Notes: a model not told the origin generated them from the letters alone. Numbered from the stretch's first letter, positions 48,744-58,505 are shown. The stretch is DNA of 64,000 bases from an uncultured Clostridia bacterium (GCA_947630285.1 CANRHD010000011.1:1-64000), one strand, 5' to 3'. Translations and numbers: made by a program.

Positions 48744-50153
48744 TTATGCAGCTTCGTTATCGGCCTGCGCCTGGGTATTGCCGGGTGAATTGTTGTTTTC
48801 GGTATTGCCCTGCGTCGCAACGGGAGAGGTGGTATCGGCTTCCGTCACGGTGACCGGCGGTGCGTCGGTTTCCGGCTCCTCGGTAACGGGCGGAGCCTTT
48901 GTTACCGGCTGGGTCGTGCTGTTTGCAGGTTTCGTGGTTTCGCTCCTGGTAGTTTCCGGCTGTTTGGCAGAGCCTGTGTTAATTTCTATGGTGACGCCCT
49001 CCGGCGCTTCGTCGTCATCGTCAAAATAGTCACGGGTGTCTATATCGTCCTCCGACTGCCCCGTAAACAACTCGTTTGAATCGTATGAGAAGGTCGGGCT
49101 TTCGCCGTAGATAAATTCAAATATCTTTTCGGAAGCCTTGTTAAGGTCGTATCTCCAAACCCATGCTCCCTCGTATATACCGCCTATCGCCTCTTCCTCA
49201 TTGGGCACGGTAAGAGTCTGTATCTCAATATCCTCGTTGATAAGGGGTGCAAACTTCATTACCTCGTTAAACGAAAGAGAGGTTTCGCACATCGACATAA
49301 TGGTTTTAACGACCTTTGAATAATCCGACGGTTTAACCTGCTTTGCCTTTTCAAGCAAAGCCTTAACAACCATCTTCTGCCTGTTGGAACGGGCGACATC
49401 GGAGTCGTACTTACGAAGCCTTACAAATACTGCCGCCTGGTCGCCGTTGAGGTGAACATCGCCGTACTCTGTAACCTGTTTGATTATCTTGCCCTCGTCG
49501 TCGCCTATATCGTTTATCTGCCTCATCTCGGACTCTGTTATGGTGACATCAACGCCGCCCAAAACATCAATGGCGTCCGCAAGCTTATAAAAGTTTATGG
49601 TCGCATAGTCCTCGATATTCAAATGGAAATTCTTATTCAGCGTCTTAATGGCGAGTTCTGCGCCGCCGAACGCATAGGCGTGTGTGATTTTTTGGTTTTT
49701 ATATCCGTCTATGGCAACATAGCTGTCACGCAGTATTGAAGTCAGCTTAACCGTTTTTTCCTTGGGATTTAAGCTTACTATAATAATGGAGTCCGAACGA
49801 CCCTTAAAGGAGTTTTCATCTCTTGTGTCAAGGCCGAAAACCGCTACATTTATAACATCAGTATCGCCGAAATTATTGTAAATATCGTCGGAAATGCCGA
49901 GATTTTTTTCATCTATATCGGTCTTAAAGCCCGAATAAACGGCAACGACCGAAATAACCGCCGCAATTATGACAAGCACTAAAACGATTGCCGCAATTAT
50001 AATCGCCTTGCGCCACTTGTCAAGCGCTTTCCACCTCTCGGCAAGGCTCGGCTTCTTTTTGCCGCTTCCCTTTTTTGCAAGCTCGGCCCTGACAGGCCTG
50101 CCGCCGTTTTCGTTAGTGCCGCCGTTTAAATCCTTTTTGTTTTCTCTATCCAT
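48744..50153 (-). CDS. LytR-CpsA-Psr (LCP) family cell-wall glycopolymer transferase
   Basis: 469 aa. A basic cytosolic tail (1-48) and one transmembrane helix (50-73) anchor an extracellular LCP domain (about 95-330). It includes VINVAVFGLDTRD, FKGRSDSIIIVSLNPK, DSYVAIDGYKNQKITHAYAFGG and VFVRLRKYDSDVARSNRQ, with the phosphate-binding Arg/Asp. A Thr/Pro/Glu-rich tail of about 95 residues follows. LCP enzymes move glycopolymers such as capsule from undecaprenyl diphosphate to peptidoglycan, so it could serve the FucNAc polymer made at 10.5-18 kb. It is divergent from glnA with a consensus promoter. Confidence 0.92.
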   Translation of the reverse strand: MDRENKKDLNGGTNENGGRPVRAELAKKGSGKKKPSLAERWKALDKWRKAIIIAAIVLVLVIIAAVISVVAVYSGFKTDIDEKNLGISDDIYNNFGDTDVINVAVFGLDTRDENSFKGRSDSIIIVSLNPKEKTVKLTSILRDSYVAIDGYKNQKITHAYAFGGAELAIKTLNKNFHLNIEDYATINFYKLADAIDVLGGVDVTITESEMRQINDIGDDEGKIIKQVTEYGDVHLNGDQAAVFVRLRKYDSDVARSNRQKMVVKALLEKAKQVKPSDYSKVVKTIMSMCETSLSFNEVMKFAPLINEDIEIQTLTVPNEEEAIGGIYEGAWVWRYDLNKASEKIFEFIYGESPTFSYDSNELFTGQSEDDIDTRDYFDDDDEAPEGVTIEINTGSAKQPETTRSETTKPANSTTQPVTKAPPVTEEPETDAPPVTVTEADTTSPVATQGNTENNNSPGNTQAQADNEAA

Positions 50154-50230
50154 ACTTTACCTCTTAATTTCACACACATTTTATTTTAATTTCGGCGTTC
50201 AAAAATAAAACAAACGCCACAATGAAAGTT

Positions 50231-50259
50231 ATTATACAACAAATTGTCGGGTGTGTCAA
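50231..50259 (-). promoter_or_regulatory. Promoter of the LCP gene
   Basis: On the minus strand consensus TTGACA and TATAAT are 17 nt apart, about 80 bases before the ATG at 50153. Confidence 0.8.
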
Positions 50260-50288
50260 TTTTTTGTCGAACCTTAAATTTTGGTAAG

Positions 50289-50316
50289 TTGACAAATCAT
50301 TAATCTCTGTTATAAT
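50289..50316 (+). promoter_or_regulatory. Promoter of glnA
   Basis: TTGACA and TATAAT are 16 nt apart, 51 bases before the glnA ATG. It lies back to back with the LCP promoter. Confidence 0.7.
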
Positions 50317-50366
50317 AGCTTTACAAATATAATTGTATTATATGCCGTTTTGAAAGGGGTAACGAC

Positions 50367-51689
50367 ATGAATTACACCAAAGAGGATATTTTGGCGATAG
50401 CCGAGCAGAAAGATATTAAGTTTATCAGACTGCAATTCATTGACATTTTCGGTCAGATAAAAAATGTTGCCATAACGAGAAATCAGCTTGAAAAAGCGCT
50501 TGACAACAAATGTATGTTTGACGGCTCGTCTATAGAGGGCTTTGTCCGCATAAACGAGTCCGATATGTATCTGCGCCCCGATTTAAACTCTTTTGTAATT
50601 CTGCCGTGGAAGGACAGAACAGCAAGGCTTATCTGCGATGTTTACTGCAACGACGCAAAAACTCCTTTTATGGGCGACCCGAGAAATGTTCTCAAAAAGG
50701 TAATTAAACAGGCCGCCGATATGGGCTTTACCTTTAACGCCGGTCCCGAATGTGAATTTTTCCTCTTCCAACTTGACGAAAACGGCAATCCCACTACAAA
50801 CACGGGCGATGTTGCAGGTTATTTTGATATGGGCCCTGCCGATAAGGGAGAGGAATGCAGGAGAGATATATGCCTTGCCCTTGAGGATATGGGCTTTGAA
50901 ATCGAGGCTTCGCACCACGAATGCGCCCACGGTCAGCATGAGATAGATTTTAAATTTGACGAGGTTCTGAAAACGGCGGACAATGTTATAACCTTTAAGC
51001 ATGTTGTTAAAACATATGCCCGTCGCCACAATCTCCACGCAACATTTATGCCCAAGCCCGTCTACGGGATATGCGGTTCAGGTATGCACACCAATATGTC
51101 GCTTATGAGGGACGGGAAAAACGCTTTCTGCGATCCCGATAAAAAATACGGCCTTTCCGATACGGCGCTCCATTTTATTGCCGGCGTCCTTGCGCACATA
51201 AAGGGCATTACGGCGGTGGCAAATCCGCTTGTAAACTCGTACAAAAGGCTGGTTCCCGGCTATGAGGCTCCGGTTTACATCGCATGGTCGGCCTCTAACC
51301 GTTCAACCCTTATAAGAATACCTACCGCAAGGGGTATGGGCACAAGGGTGGAGCTTCGTTCCCCCGACCCTGCCTGCAATCCCTATCTTGAAATGGCGCT
51401 TTGCCTTGCCGCCGGTCTTGACGGTATTAAAAAAGGTCTGCTTCCGCCCGAAAGCACTTCGAGAAATATTTTTGAAATGACCCCGGAGGAGCTTAAAGCG
51501 GAGGGTATTGACAGCCTCCCTGCAACGCTTGAGGACGCTATGGCGGAGTTTGAAAAGGACGCATTTATAAAGGAAACTCTCGGGGAGCATATTTATTCCA
51601 AGTATCTTGAGGGTAAGCTCAGGGAGTGGAAAAAGTATCAGACAAGCGTTACCGACTGGGAAATAAACAGGTATCTTTATAAATACTGA
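50367..51689 (+). CDS. glnA: Glutamine synthetase type I
   Basis: 440 aa, the GSI-alpha size of Gram-positive bacteria. It makes glutamine from glutamate, ammonia and ATP. Signatures are [18 protein letters not shown] (latch/beta-grasp), [17 protein letters not shown] (metal ligands), [16 protein letters not shown] and [20 protein letters not shown] (K-P-x-x-x-x-x-x-S-G ATP site), and the glutamate-binding [13 protein letters not shown]. The region where GSI-beta enzymes are adenylylated is not of that type, so feedback or GlnR-type control is more likely; no clear GlnR site is seen upstream. An AAAGGGG site precedes the ATG. Confidence 0.96.
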   Translation: MNYTKEDILAIAEQKDIKFIRLQFIDIFGQIKNVAITRNQLEKALDNKCMFDGSSIEGFVRINESDMYLRPDLNSFVILPWKDRTARLICDVYCNDAKTPFMGDPRNVLKKVIKQAADMGFTFNAGPECEFFLFQLDENGNPTTNTGDVAGYFDMGPADKGEECRRDICLALEDMGFEIEASHHECAHGQHEIDFKFDEVLKTADNVITFKHVVKTYARRHNLHATFMPKPVYGICGSGMHTNMSLMRDGKNAFCDPDKKYGLSDTALHFIAGVLAHIKGITAVANPLVNSYKRLVPGYEAPVYIAWSASNRSTLIRIPTARGMGTRVELRSPDPACNPYLEMALCLAAGLDGIKKGLLPPESTSRNIFEMTPEELKAEGIDSLPATLEDAMAEFEKDAFIKETLGEHIYSKYLEGKLREWKKYQTSVTDWEINRYLYKY

Positions 51690-51722
51690 TAAGTTTTATA
51701 TATAATGCAATAGGCAATTCAA

Positions 51723-51759
51723 AACCGCACAGGCGTCAAAAGCCCGTGCGGTTCTTTTT
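51723..51759 (+). terminator. Terminator of glnA
   Basis: AACCGCAC and GTGCGGTT with inner GGC/GCC pairing, followed by CTTTTTG. Confidence 0.85.
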
Positions 51760-51793
51760 GCGTAAATATTAAGCCTGTTTATTCGAAGCCTGT

Positions 51794-53104
51794 TTACTCG
51801 GCGTCCTCCGACGGTGCGCCGCCTATTTCCAGCATGGCTTCGGCGGTTGAATATTCAAGGCTTTCCACGCCTTTCAGCTTCTTGTTTATCTGTAAATTTC
51901 TGAACTGGGCGTCGCCTATGGTCTTTCCTGCCTCGTCAATCTTTTTCTTCGCCTTTTCAAGCAGATTGTCGAATTTGTCATACTGCGTTTTTATTGCCGA
52001 GAGGAGATTTCTGACTTCGTTTGCCTTTTCGTTTATCGCAACGGTTCTAAAGCCCATGGAAAGCGAATTCAACAGCGCAGTTATGGTGCTTGGCCCTGCA
52101 ATCATAATATTGTAATCCTTTTGTATTCTTTCGGGCAGGCCGGAACGGGAGGAGGCTATTTCCGCATACAGTCCCTCGGTGGCAAGATAGAGAATTGCAA
52201 ACGGCGTGGTGTTTGGTATGTGTATGTACTTTGAAACCGCCTTTGCCTCGTCAAGGACTCTTGACTCAAGAGCCTTTCTTGCGTCCTTGAGCGCCTGCGG
52301 ATCCGCCTCGTCGGCGGCGTTGCAAAGCCTCACATAATCTTCCATGGGGAATTTTGAGTCTATGGGGAGCAAAATATCGTTTTCGTTCTTTTCGCTTGAC
52401 GGAATACGAATGGCAAACTCCACCCTTTCACGGGAATTGGGTACGGTTGCGACATTTTTTTCATACATACCGGGTATGGTCTGGTCAAGTATGCCCTCAA
52501 GCTGAACCTCCGCCCATGTGCCCCTGACCTTAACATTGGTAAGCACCCTGTTAAGAGCGGTGACATTCTGCGTAACGCCCGAAGAAAGCCTTTGCATTTC
52601 GCCGAGGGACTCATACAGATTTTTAAGCTGTTCGGAAACCGTTTTGAACGAGCTGTCAAGCCTTTGGGTAAGCGTTGAGGTGAGCTTTTCGTCAACCGTC
52701 GCCCTCATCTCGTCAAGCTTTTTTTCGTTTGACTGCTGCATTTTTGTAATTGCGTTTTCAAGTATTCTGTTTTGCCTGTCGCTCTGCTCTGCGTTCTTGT
52801 CCCGAATATCGACAAGCGCTTTATTGTTGGCGCTGTTCATTTTTTCGATTTTTTCGGACATAATTTCAAGGCTTTTTTTCATTTCCGCACGGTCGGCGTT
52901 GCTGTTGTTCTGCGTTTCAATTCTCGCCCTGCTGAACTCGTCGCCTATGCTTTTCTGCATGCTGTCGAGCTTTTCCTTGAGTTCCCTGTTCCTGTCGTTG
53001 TTTTCATCGCTTTTTATCTTCTTTAAAAGCTGAAATATTACTGCGCCGAGCAAAAGAATTGCAACGCTCAGTACTGCCGCCGTTATATAAATTACGCTGT
53101 TCAT
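51794..53104 (-). CDS. rmuC: DNA recombination protein RmuC homologue
   Basis: 436 aa. An N-terminal membrane helix (about 4-27) leads into a long coiled coil (about 30-190) and a PD-(D/E)xK-like RmuC domain (about 190-380) with NVKVRGTWAEVQLEGILDQ, LPIDSKFPMEDYVRL, and YNIMIAGPSTITALLNSL, all family signatures. RmuC is implicated in limiting DNA inversions and rearrangement at repeats. It is interesting here because the neighbouring gap is full of inverted repeats, though this is coincidence until tested. It converges on glnA and is monocistronic. Confidence 0.93.
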   Translation of the reverse strand: MNSVIYITAAVLSVAILLLGAVIFQLLKKIKSDENNDRNRELKEKLDSMQKSIGDEFSRARIETQNNSNADRAEMKKSLEIMSEKIEKMNSANNKALVDIRDKNAEQSDRQNRILENAITKMQQSNEKKLDEMRATVDEKLTSTLTQRLDSSFKTVSEQLKNLYESLGEMQRLSSGVTQNVTALNRVLTNVKVRGTWAEVQLEGILDQTIPGMYEKNVATVPNSRERVEFAIRIPSSEKNENDILLPIDSKFPMEDYVRLCNAADEADPQALKDARKALESRVLDEAKAVSKYIHIPNTTPFAILYLATEGLYAEIASSRSGLPERIQKDYNIMIAGPSTITALLNSLSMGFRTVAINEKANEVRNLLSAIKTQYDKFDNLLEKAKKKIDEAGKTIGDAQFRNLQINKKLKGVESLEYSTAEAMLEIGGAPSEDAE

Positions 53105-53304
53105 AAGTTCTCTCCTTAAATTTACCGGTTGACGGGTTTAACTGAATTTTCCCGAATTTATTTTATTCTACCATAACCGGCGGCAAAATAAAAGCCGTTT
53201 TTTTATAAAAGTCCTTTTAATCGTACTTGTTTTTAAAATATTCTGCTTTAGATAAATTAATTTTATAAGAGAAAAACAGACCCATTAGCCTTGACAGCTC
53301 AAGC

Positions 53305-53430
53305 TGTCGATAAATTAAAAGCTTTGTCCGCCGCTATGAGCAAAAGGAGTGAAATTTCGGGAACCCTTGCCGAGGCGTTGCCCTTTTGTAAAAGCCGTGC
53401 GAAAACTTTTAATGTTTATTTTTCATGTAA
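53305..53430. repeat. Multi-hairpin dispersed repeat, relic H (scrambled)
   Basis: Begins with a reverse-oriented end (TGTCGATAAA, then AAAAGCTTTGTCCGCC) and continues with a forward-type piece (CAAAAGGAG, GGGAACCC, CCGAGGCGTTGCCC, AAAACTTTTAATG) lacking the middle hairpins. It looks like a deleted, partly inverted copy next to copy G. Just left of it, GACAGCT-CA-AGCTGTC is a 7-bp perfect hairpin at 53293-53308. Confidence 0.55.
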
Positions 53431-53434
53431 AATA

Positions 53435-53459
53435 ACAGCTCCCAATCACCGGGAGCTGT
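53435..53459. terminator. Second copy of the BspA-gene terminator hairpin
   Basis: ACAGCTCCC and GGGAGCTGT form a 9-bp stem. Nearly identical to the hairpin at 53725-53749; the two bracket repeat copy G. Confidence 0.6.
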
Positions 53460-53466
53460 CCCTCTG

Positions 53467-53717
53467 TGTAGAAAAAGTATGTGTCACTTGGCAATACGCA
53501 CAAAAGGAATAAGATTATGGTGAACCCCCGGCGAGGGTTCCCCACCGAAAAACAGTCCACCGGACTGTTTTTCGCCCCTCCTGCGCTTTTTTGAGTATAA
53601 GAATTTCGCAGTCTGCGGACTGCGCCGAGGGCTTTGCCCCTCGACCCCACCGCCTTTTTGAAAAAAGACGGACAAAAACTTTTGGACATTTTGCTATCGC
53701 AAAACAGTTTATCGACA
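53467..53717 (+). repeat. Multi-hairpin dispersed repeat, copy G (complete, 251 bp)
   Basis: Runs from TGTAGAAAAAGT to the reverse complement of TGTCGATAAACT. Hairpins GAACCC/GGGTTC (53522-53542), AACAGTC/GACTGTT (53551-53570), GCAGTCTGCGGACTGC (53609-53624), CGAGGG/CCCTCG (53625-53645) and a CCGCC/GACGG stem with one mismatch (53650-53672). About 95% similar by eye to copy C through most of its length. Confidence 0.85.
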
Positions 53718-53724
53718 AACTATA

Positions 53725-53749
53725 ACAGCTCCCAATTACCGGGAGCTGT
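53725..53749 (-). terminator. Terminator of the BspA/dockerin gene
   Basis: ACAGCTCCC and GGGAGCTGT form a 9-bp stem, 16 nt beyond the stop codon. Leftward it is followed by TATAGTTTG, a weak U-tract. Confidence 0.55.
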
Positions 53750-53765
53750 CTGTTTAACAATTATA

Positions 53766-56700
53766 TTATTTACCTAAAAGACTAAAGGTCTTTTTATCTC
53801 TAAGTCCGGCGGCAACCTGTAAAATCCACTTTGCGTCCAAGATGGTTACCGAGCCGTCCCTGTTGACATCGGCAACGGCAAGCTGTCCGTCGGTAAGGGT
53901 TCTGAGCTTCGCCGCATGCTGAAGTATCATCTTTGCATCGGCAATGCTTATGTTGCCGTCGCAATTTACATCGCCCAAATCGCCTATAACCGTATATTTT
54001 ATGCTTGCGGTAAGCGAACCGACGCTGATTATAAGCGTTCTTACGCCTGCCGTATTTGACTCAAAGCCGGTATAGCCGTATTTTTCAACATTTTCCCTTG
54101 TACCGTCCGAATACACCGCAACAACCTTTAAGCCCCTGAGGTCAATGCTGTCGCCTATGTTGTAGACCGTCTTTTGAGGAAGCGAGGCAATTTCTATTTT
54201 AACAATATCGGCCTGCGTCCTATGTGAAATGAGGCCGTTATCCACCGCATACTGATAAGAATATGTGCCCTTGTTGCACTCAACATTATCAACAAGCTTC
54301 GGACAGCCGTCAAAGGCATACGGAGCAATGTATTCAAGCGTGTCGGGAAGATTTATTTTGCTTAAATTGGCGTCGTTTCTGAAAGCGTCGTTGTTTATTC
54401 TCTTTATTCCCTCGGGAAGAGTTACAACATCGAGCGACTCACAGCCGTAAAACGCCTGCTGGCCTATCTCCTTAATGCCTCGTCCCATATCGACATCGGA
54501 AAGCTTTTTACAGCGCAGGAAAGCGCTCTCGCCTATCGTGCCGACTGTGTCGGGAAGCTTAACCGAGGTTATATCCTCGTTGCCGGAAAATGCGGACTCC
54601 CCTATGCCGACTACCGTATAGCCGTTAAGCTCCGCCGGAACGGTAAGCTGTGTATCGGTACCTCTGTACCCCGTGATAACGCAGGTTTTATCGTCCTCCG
54701 AGGTAATTCTGTATTCATAGTCGCCGCCGAGAGCAGGAAGCGTTTTAACCTCAAGCTCCTCATGGCATACGGTACATTCCTTGTGCATTCTGCCGTCTGT
54801 GGAGGCCGTTGCGTTGTAATCAAGAATCCAGTCGCTCTCCGTGTGGCCTGTCGCCTCTATTTCAACGGCGTCAAACTTAAAGCCGCAAACGGTACATTCT
54901 CTGTGCTGTAAGCCGTTTTGAGTACAGGTTGCAGGCTCGTCGATTATCCAATCGCTCTGTGTATGGCCCGTTGCCTGTAAAACGGTTACGCCGAACTCTG
55001 CGCCGCAGGTAAGGCAGATATAATATGTTTTTCCGTCGGTTTCGCAGGTGGGCTCAACCCTCTGAAGCTCGCTCTGTTTATGACCTGTGGGGTCTGTTAT
55101 AACGGTTTCAACATCTCCGCACACCTCACAGGTTCTGCTCTTTGAACCGCTTTCGGTACAGGTGGGCTTCTTTTCGTTTTCCGTGTCCCATTCGCCGTAG
55201 CTGTGGCCGTTTGCCGGTATTTCTTCCCTGTTAAGCTCTATTTCACAAGTCTCGCACTTTGTATATTTTGAGCCTGTTTCCGTACAGGTCGGCTCTTTAT
55301 CGGTAATCCAGTCGCTCTCGCTGTGTCCCTTTTCGGGGATAACGGCGGTTTGGAGCGTACTGCCGCAGTCAAGGCAGGCCTCGTGCTTTGTACCCGACTC
55401 TGTGCAGGTTGCGTCTTCATCTGTAACCCAATCCGTATTGAGGTGCTCGCAATCGATTACTATATAGTCAACATCGTTTTCCTGAGCATACCTTAACGCC
55501 TCAGAATTTGTGTAGCAGTATATCGTAAGCTTTTCACAGCCGGCAAAAGCATTTTCGCCTATTGCGGTTACGCTTGCCGGTATGGTTATCTTTTCAAGCT
55601 CGGTGCAGTTTGCAAAAGCTTCCTCGTCTATCGTTGTAACCTTAACGGGGATTTCAACATCTGTAAGGGCGGTACAGCCCTCAAAAGCCCCTGCGCCTAT
55701 CACGGCAACATTTGCGCCGAATTCAATGCTTTCAAGCGTTGTGCAGCCTGCGAAGGTGTGGTTCTTAATAACCGTTACCCCGTCGGGTATTGACGCCTGC
55801 GGAAGCGAAGCGCAGTTTTTGAAAGCGTCTGTGCCGATAGCCGTTATCGCACCGCCGAATGTAACATCGGAAAGCATTGTGCAGTCCTCAAAAAGCGAGT
55901 CCGATATTTCCGTTACGGAGTCGCCTACAACTGCGGTTGTAAGAGCCGAACAGCCCTTAAATGCCGAATTTTCTATAACGGTTACCTCGTCGAACACCTC
56001 AAGCTCCTCAAGCGACGAACAACCCTCAAAAGCGCTTGCGTCAATCTTTGAAAGCTTCTGATTTAATTCGAGTTCGGAAAGCCCCTCGCAATATGCGAAA
56101 GCCTCGTCCTTTATTTCCAAAACATTTTCGGGAAGCTTTACGCTGTTTAACGATGTACAGCCGTAAAACGCCTGCTCACCTATTTCTTTAAGCGCCGAAC
56201 AGGTGTCAAAGTTTATAAGCGCTTCAATTCCCGAGCAGACTGCAAAGGCGCATCTATCAAGGGCGGCCAATTTTGAATTGAAATCCACCGATTTAATGCC
56301 TGTGCAGCCATGGAAGGCGGAGGAATTTATGGCATATTCGTTTTCAGCCGGAATAACCAGCTTATCAATACCCGTGCAATCCGAAAATGCCGCCGAGCCT
56401 ATTGTTTCGATTGTTGTGGGAAGCGTAAGATTTTTTATGGCCTTGCAGTTTTCAAAAGCGGCGGTTTCAATTTTCTTAATGCCGTCTTTAAAGCTTATAT
56501 CCGTAATACCGGTACAGTTGGAAAAAGCCATGTAGCTTACGGATTTAAGTCCGCTTCCCAAAGAAAGCTTCTTTATACCCGTGCAGTTTTCAAATGCGCT
56601 GACGCCGAGCTCTGTAACGGTGTCGGGGATTGTAACCTCCGTAAGACCTATACAGTCGGCAAAAGCACGGTTTCCGATAGTTTTTATATTTGAGGGGAAA

Positions 56701-57587
56701 TTGACGGCGGTTAAGCCCACACAGCCCCGGAATGTCATATTGCCTATTCTGCTGACCGAGGACGGCAATTCAACCGTAATTATCTCGGTATGTCCGTAAA
56801 AGGCGCAGTTTGCTATTTCGTTTACGGAAGAATTAAAGGTGAGATATTTATTTTCGTCGGCAAGCTTATCCGGTTCGATAAGACCGAGCAGAACCGTTGC
56901 TCCGCCCGAAGCCCTGCCGTAAACATAGGGTGCGGTTTTAGACAAAGTACCGTTAATCAAAGAGCCGGAGTACTCATACAGCTTCGAGTTGTTGGAGAAA
57001 GAATATCTCGGCTTGGCGCTGCCCTCAAAAATACTTTTTATAAGCTCATCGGTAGCCTTTGTAACCCTTGTCTTGAAATCCTCTTCGCTTTCTTCTTCGC
57101 CCTGTTCAAGCGTAATGGGAGCATGAACAACCGAATTAAACGCCACTATGTCAAGGGACGGACACTGAGCAAATGCGGCGCTGTCAAGCATAACATCGCC
57201 CGTGAAAATACAGGTTGAAAGATTTGCACAGCCCGAAAAAGCGCTTTTTCCTATAGAAACAATGTTTTCGTTGCCCCTTACGGTTTCAATGGTGCTGTTG
57301 TTGGCAAAGGCATTATCGCCTATTCCGACAACCTTTAAAATGTATGTTGCGCCGCCGTAGTCCACCGAGCACTCATCGGGAATTATTACATAACTGCTGT
57401 CGCCCGAATACCCCGATACAACCGCCGAGCCCGTACCGTTTTTAATGTCAATGTTGACAAGGTATGTAAAATCCCCGTCGTTTGCGGAGAAATCCTCGGC
57501 AAAGCTTGAAACAGGAATACAGGAGATAAGCATAACCACCGCAACGGCAATACTCAGCGCCTTTCTGATTTTTGAATTAACTGTCAT
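53766..57587 (-). CDS. Secreted BspA-type leucine-rich-repeat protein with Cys-pair repeats and dockerin-like domain
   Basis: 1273 aa. A signal peptide (about 1-30, ending near SFA) is followed by BspA-type LRR_5 repeats (about 60-710; units such as AFEGCSSLEELE), then six units of about 40 aa with T-C-T-x-x-G and C-x-x-C cysteines (about 712-952; the sixth lacks the first Cys). More LRR units follow (about 955-1120), an Ig-like group 4 segment with VYNIGDSIDLRGLKVVAVY (about 1125-1195), and a C-terminal dockerin-like pair (about 1200-1265) with DVNCDGNISIADAKMIL and DVNRDGSVTILDAKWIL. It is secreted and probably binds cohesin, calcium and host or plant surfaces. It could be an adhesin or a cellulosome-like component. 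Confidence 0.9.
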   Translation of the reverse strand: MTVNSKIRKALSIAVAVVMLISCIPVSSFAEDFSANDGDFTYLVNIDIKNGTGSAVVSGYSGDSSYVIIPDECSVDYGGATYILKVVGIGDNAFANNSTIETVRGNENIVSIGKSAFSGCANLSTCIFTGDVMLDSAAFAQCPSLDIVAFNSVVHAPITLEQGEEESEEDFKTRVTKATDELIKSIFEGSAKPRYSFSNNSKLYEYSGSLINGTLSKTAPYVYGRASGGATVLLGLIEPDKLADENKYLTFNSSVNEIANCAFYGHTEIITVELPSSVSRIGNMTFRGCVGLTAVNFPSNIKTIGNRAFADCIGLTEVTIPDTVTELGVSAFENCTGIKKLSLGSGLKSVSYMAFSNCTGITDISFKDGIKKIETAAFENCKAIKNLTLPTTIETIGSAAFSDCTGIDKLVIPAENEYAINSSAFHGCTGIKSVDFNSKLAALDRCAFAVCSGIEALINFDTCSALKEIGEQAFYGCTSLNSVKLPENVLEIKDEAFAYCEGLSELELNQKLSKIDASAFEGCSSLEELEVFDEVTVIENSAFKGCSALTTAVVGDSVTEISDSLFEDCTMLSDVTFGGAITAIGTDAFKNCASLPQASIPDGVTVIKNHTFAGCTTLESIEFGANVAVIGAGAFEGCTALTDVEIPVKVTTIDEEAFANCTELEKITIPASVTAIGENAFAGCEKLTIYCYTNSEALRYAQENDVDYIVIDCEHLNTDWVTDEDATCTESGTKHEACLDCGSTLQTAVIPEKGHSESDWITDKEPTCTETGSKYTKCETCEIELNREEIPANGHSYGEWDTENEKKPTCTESGSKSRTCEVCGDVETVITDPTGHKQSELQRVEPTCETDGKTYYICLTCGAEFGVTVLQATGHTQSDWIIDEPATCTQNGLQHRECTVCGFKFDAVEIEATGHTESDWILDYNATASTDGRMHKECTVCHEELEVKTLPALGGDYEYRITSEDDKTCVITGYRGTDTQLTVPAELNGYTVVGIGESAFSGNEDITSVKLPDTVGTIGESAFLRCKKLSDVDMGRGIKEIGQQAFYGCESLDVVTLPEGIKRINNDAFRNDANLSKINLPDTLEYIAPYAFDGCPKLVDNVECNKGTYSYQYAVDNGLISHRTQADIVKIEIASLPQKTVYNIGDSIDLRGLKVVAVYSDGTRENVEKYGYTGFESNTAGVRTLIISVGSLTASIKYTVIGDLGDVNCDGNISIADAKMILQHAAKLRTLTDGQLAVADVNRDGSVTILDAKWILQVAAGLRDKKTFSLLGK

Positions 57588-57683
57588 ACTTTTTCCGCTC
57601 CCTTAAAAGATGTGTTAAATACGATTAAAAATCTTAATATCTATAAAATTATAGCATTATATTTTTTTAAAATCAACATCAAT

Positions 57684-58505
57684 TTAGTTATTATCGTCAA
57701 CCATATGGACATTAATATGATTATAGGTCATCTTTATGCCCGAATCGTCAAACGACGCCTTGATATTTTCCATCAAAGCAAAATAAGCGTTCCAATATTC
57801 CGCCGTTTTTGTCCATGCCCTTACAACATATTTTATACTGCTGTCGTCGTAGGAAAGCACCGCCGCAAACGGGGCTTCCGGCTCGTCGATAAACAGCTCG
57901 CTTCTTTTTACGGCGTTTAAAAGCGCATTTCTTACATCGTTCACGGGCGAATCATAGGAGGCGCTTATTTCAATATCAACCCTGCGTTTGTCCTCGGAGG
58001 TGAAATTTGTTATCTTTGCGGAAACAACCTTGCTGTTTGGCACAAAAATCATCTTGTTGTCAATGGTAACCACCTTTGTATGCACAAGGCTTACCGCAGA
58101 TACTGTACCGCTTATGTCCTCGACCTCAATATAATCACCGTTTACAAAGGGCTTGTTTATTATAAGCATTATGCCGCTTGCAATGTTTGAAAGAGAGTCC
58201 TGAACCGCAAGCGAAGCCGCCAAGCCCACAACGGAGAACGCCGCAACAAGCGAAGTGGCGGAAATCCCCAGCGCATCGACAACTATCATGGCCGTTATGA
58301 AATAGAGCACCACCTTCACGGCGGTTTTAAGGTACCTTTTAAGCGTATTGTCAATAGAAGTTTTTTCTATAAGCTTTGCGATAAGCTTATTCAATACTCT
58401 TATGACAACATAGCAAACTATAAATGTTACGAGGGCGGATACAATCTTTCCGACGGTAAACGAACCTATCGAAAAATCAAGAATACTTTTAATTTTTTCA
58501 GCCAT
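57684..58505 (-). CDS. MscS-family mechanosensitive channel
   Basis: 273 aa, three N-terminal membrane helices (about 14-40, 62-85, 90-115) and a cytosolic beta/C-terminal domain. The pore-lining helix has ALVAAFSVVGLAASLAVQDS, followed by LSNIASGIMLIINKPFVNGD and the TKVVTIDNKMIFVPNSKV segment typical of MscS. It opens under membrane tension to release solutes. The ATG at 58505 is preferred because AAAGGAAA precedes it; an ATG six codons upstream would put the ribosome binding site inside the gene. It lies 24 nt after a YhhN-type gene and is probably cotranscribed with it. Confidence 0.93.
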   Translation of the reverse strand: MAEKIKSILDFSIGSFTVGKIVSALVTFIVCYVVIRVLNKLIAKLIEKTSIDNTLKRYLKTAVKVVLYFITAMIVVDALGISATSLVAAFSVVGLAASLAVQDSLSNIASGIMLIINKPFVNGDYIEVEDISGTVSAVSLVHTKVVTIDNKMIFVPNSKVVSAKITNFTSEDKRRVDIEISASYDSPVNDVRNALLNAVKRSELFIDEPEAPFAAVLSYDDSSIKYVVRAWTKTAEYWNAYFALMENIKASFDDSGIKMTYNHINVHMVDDNN

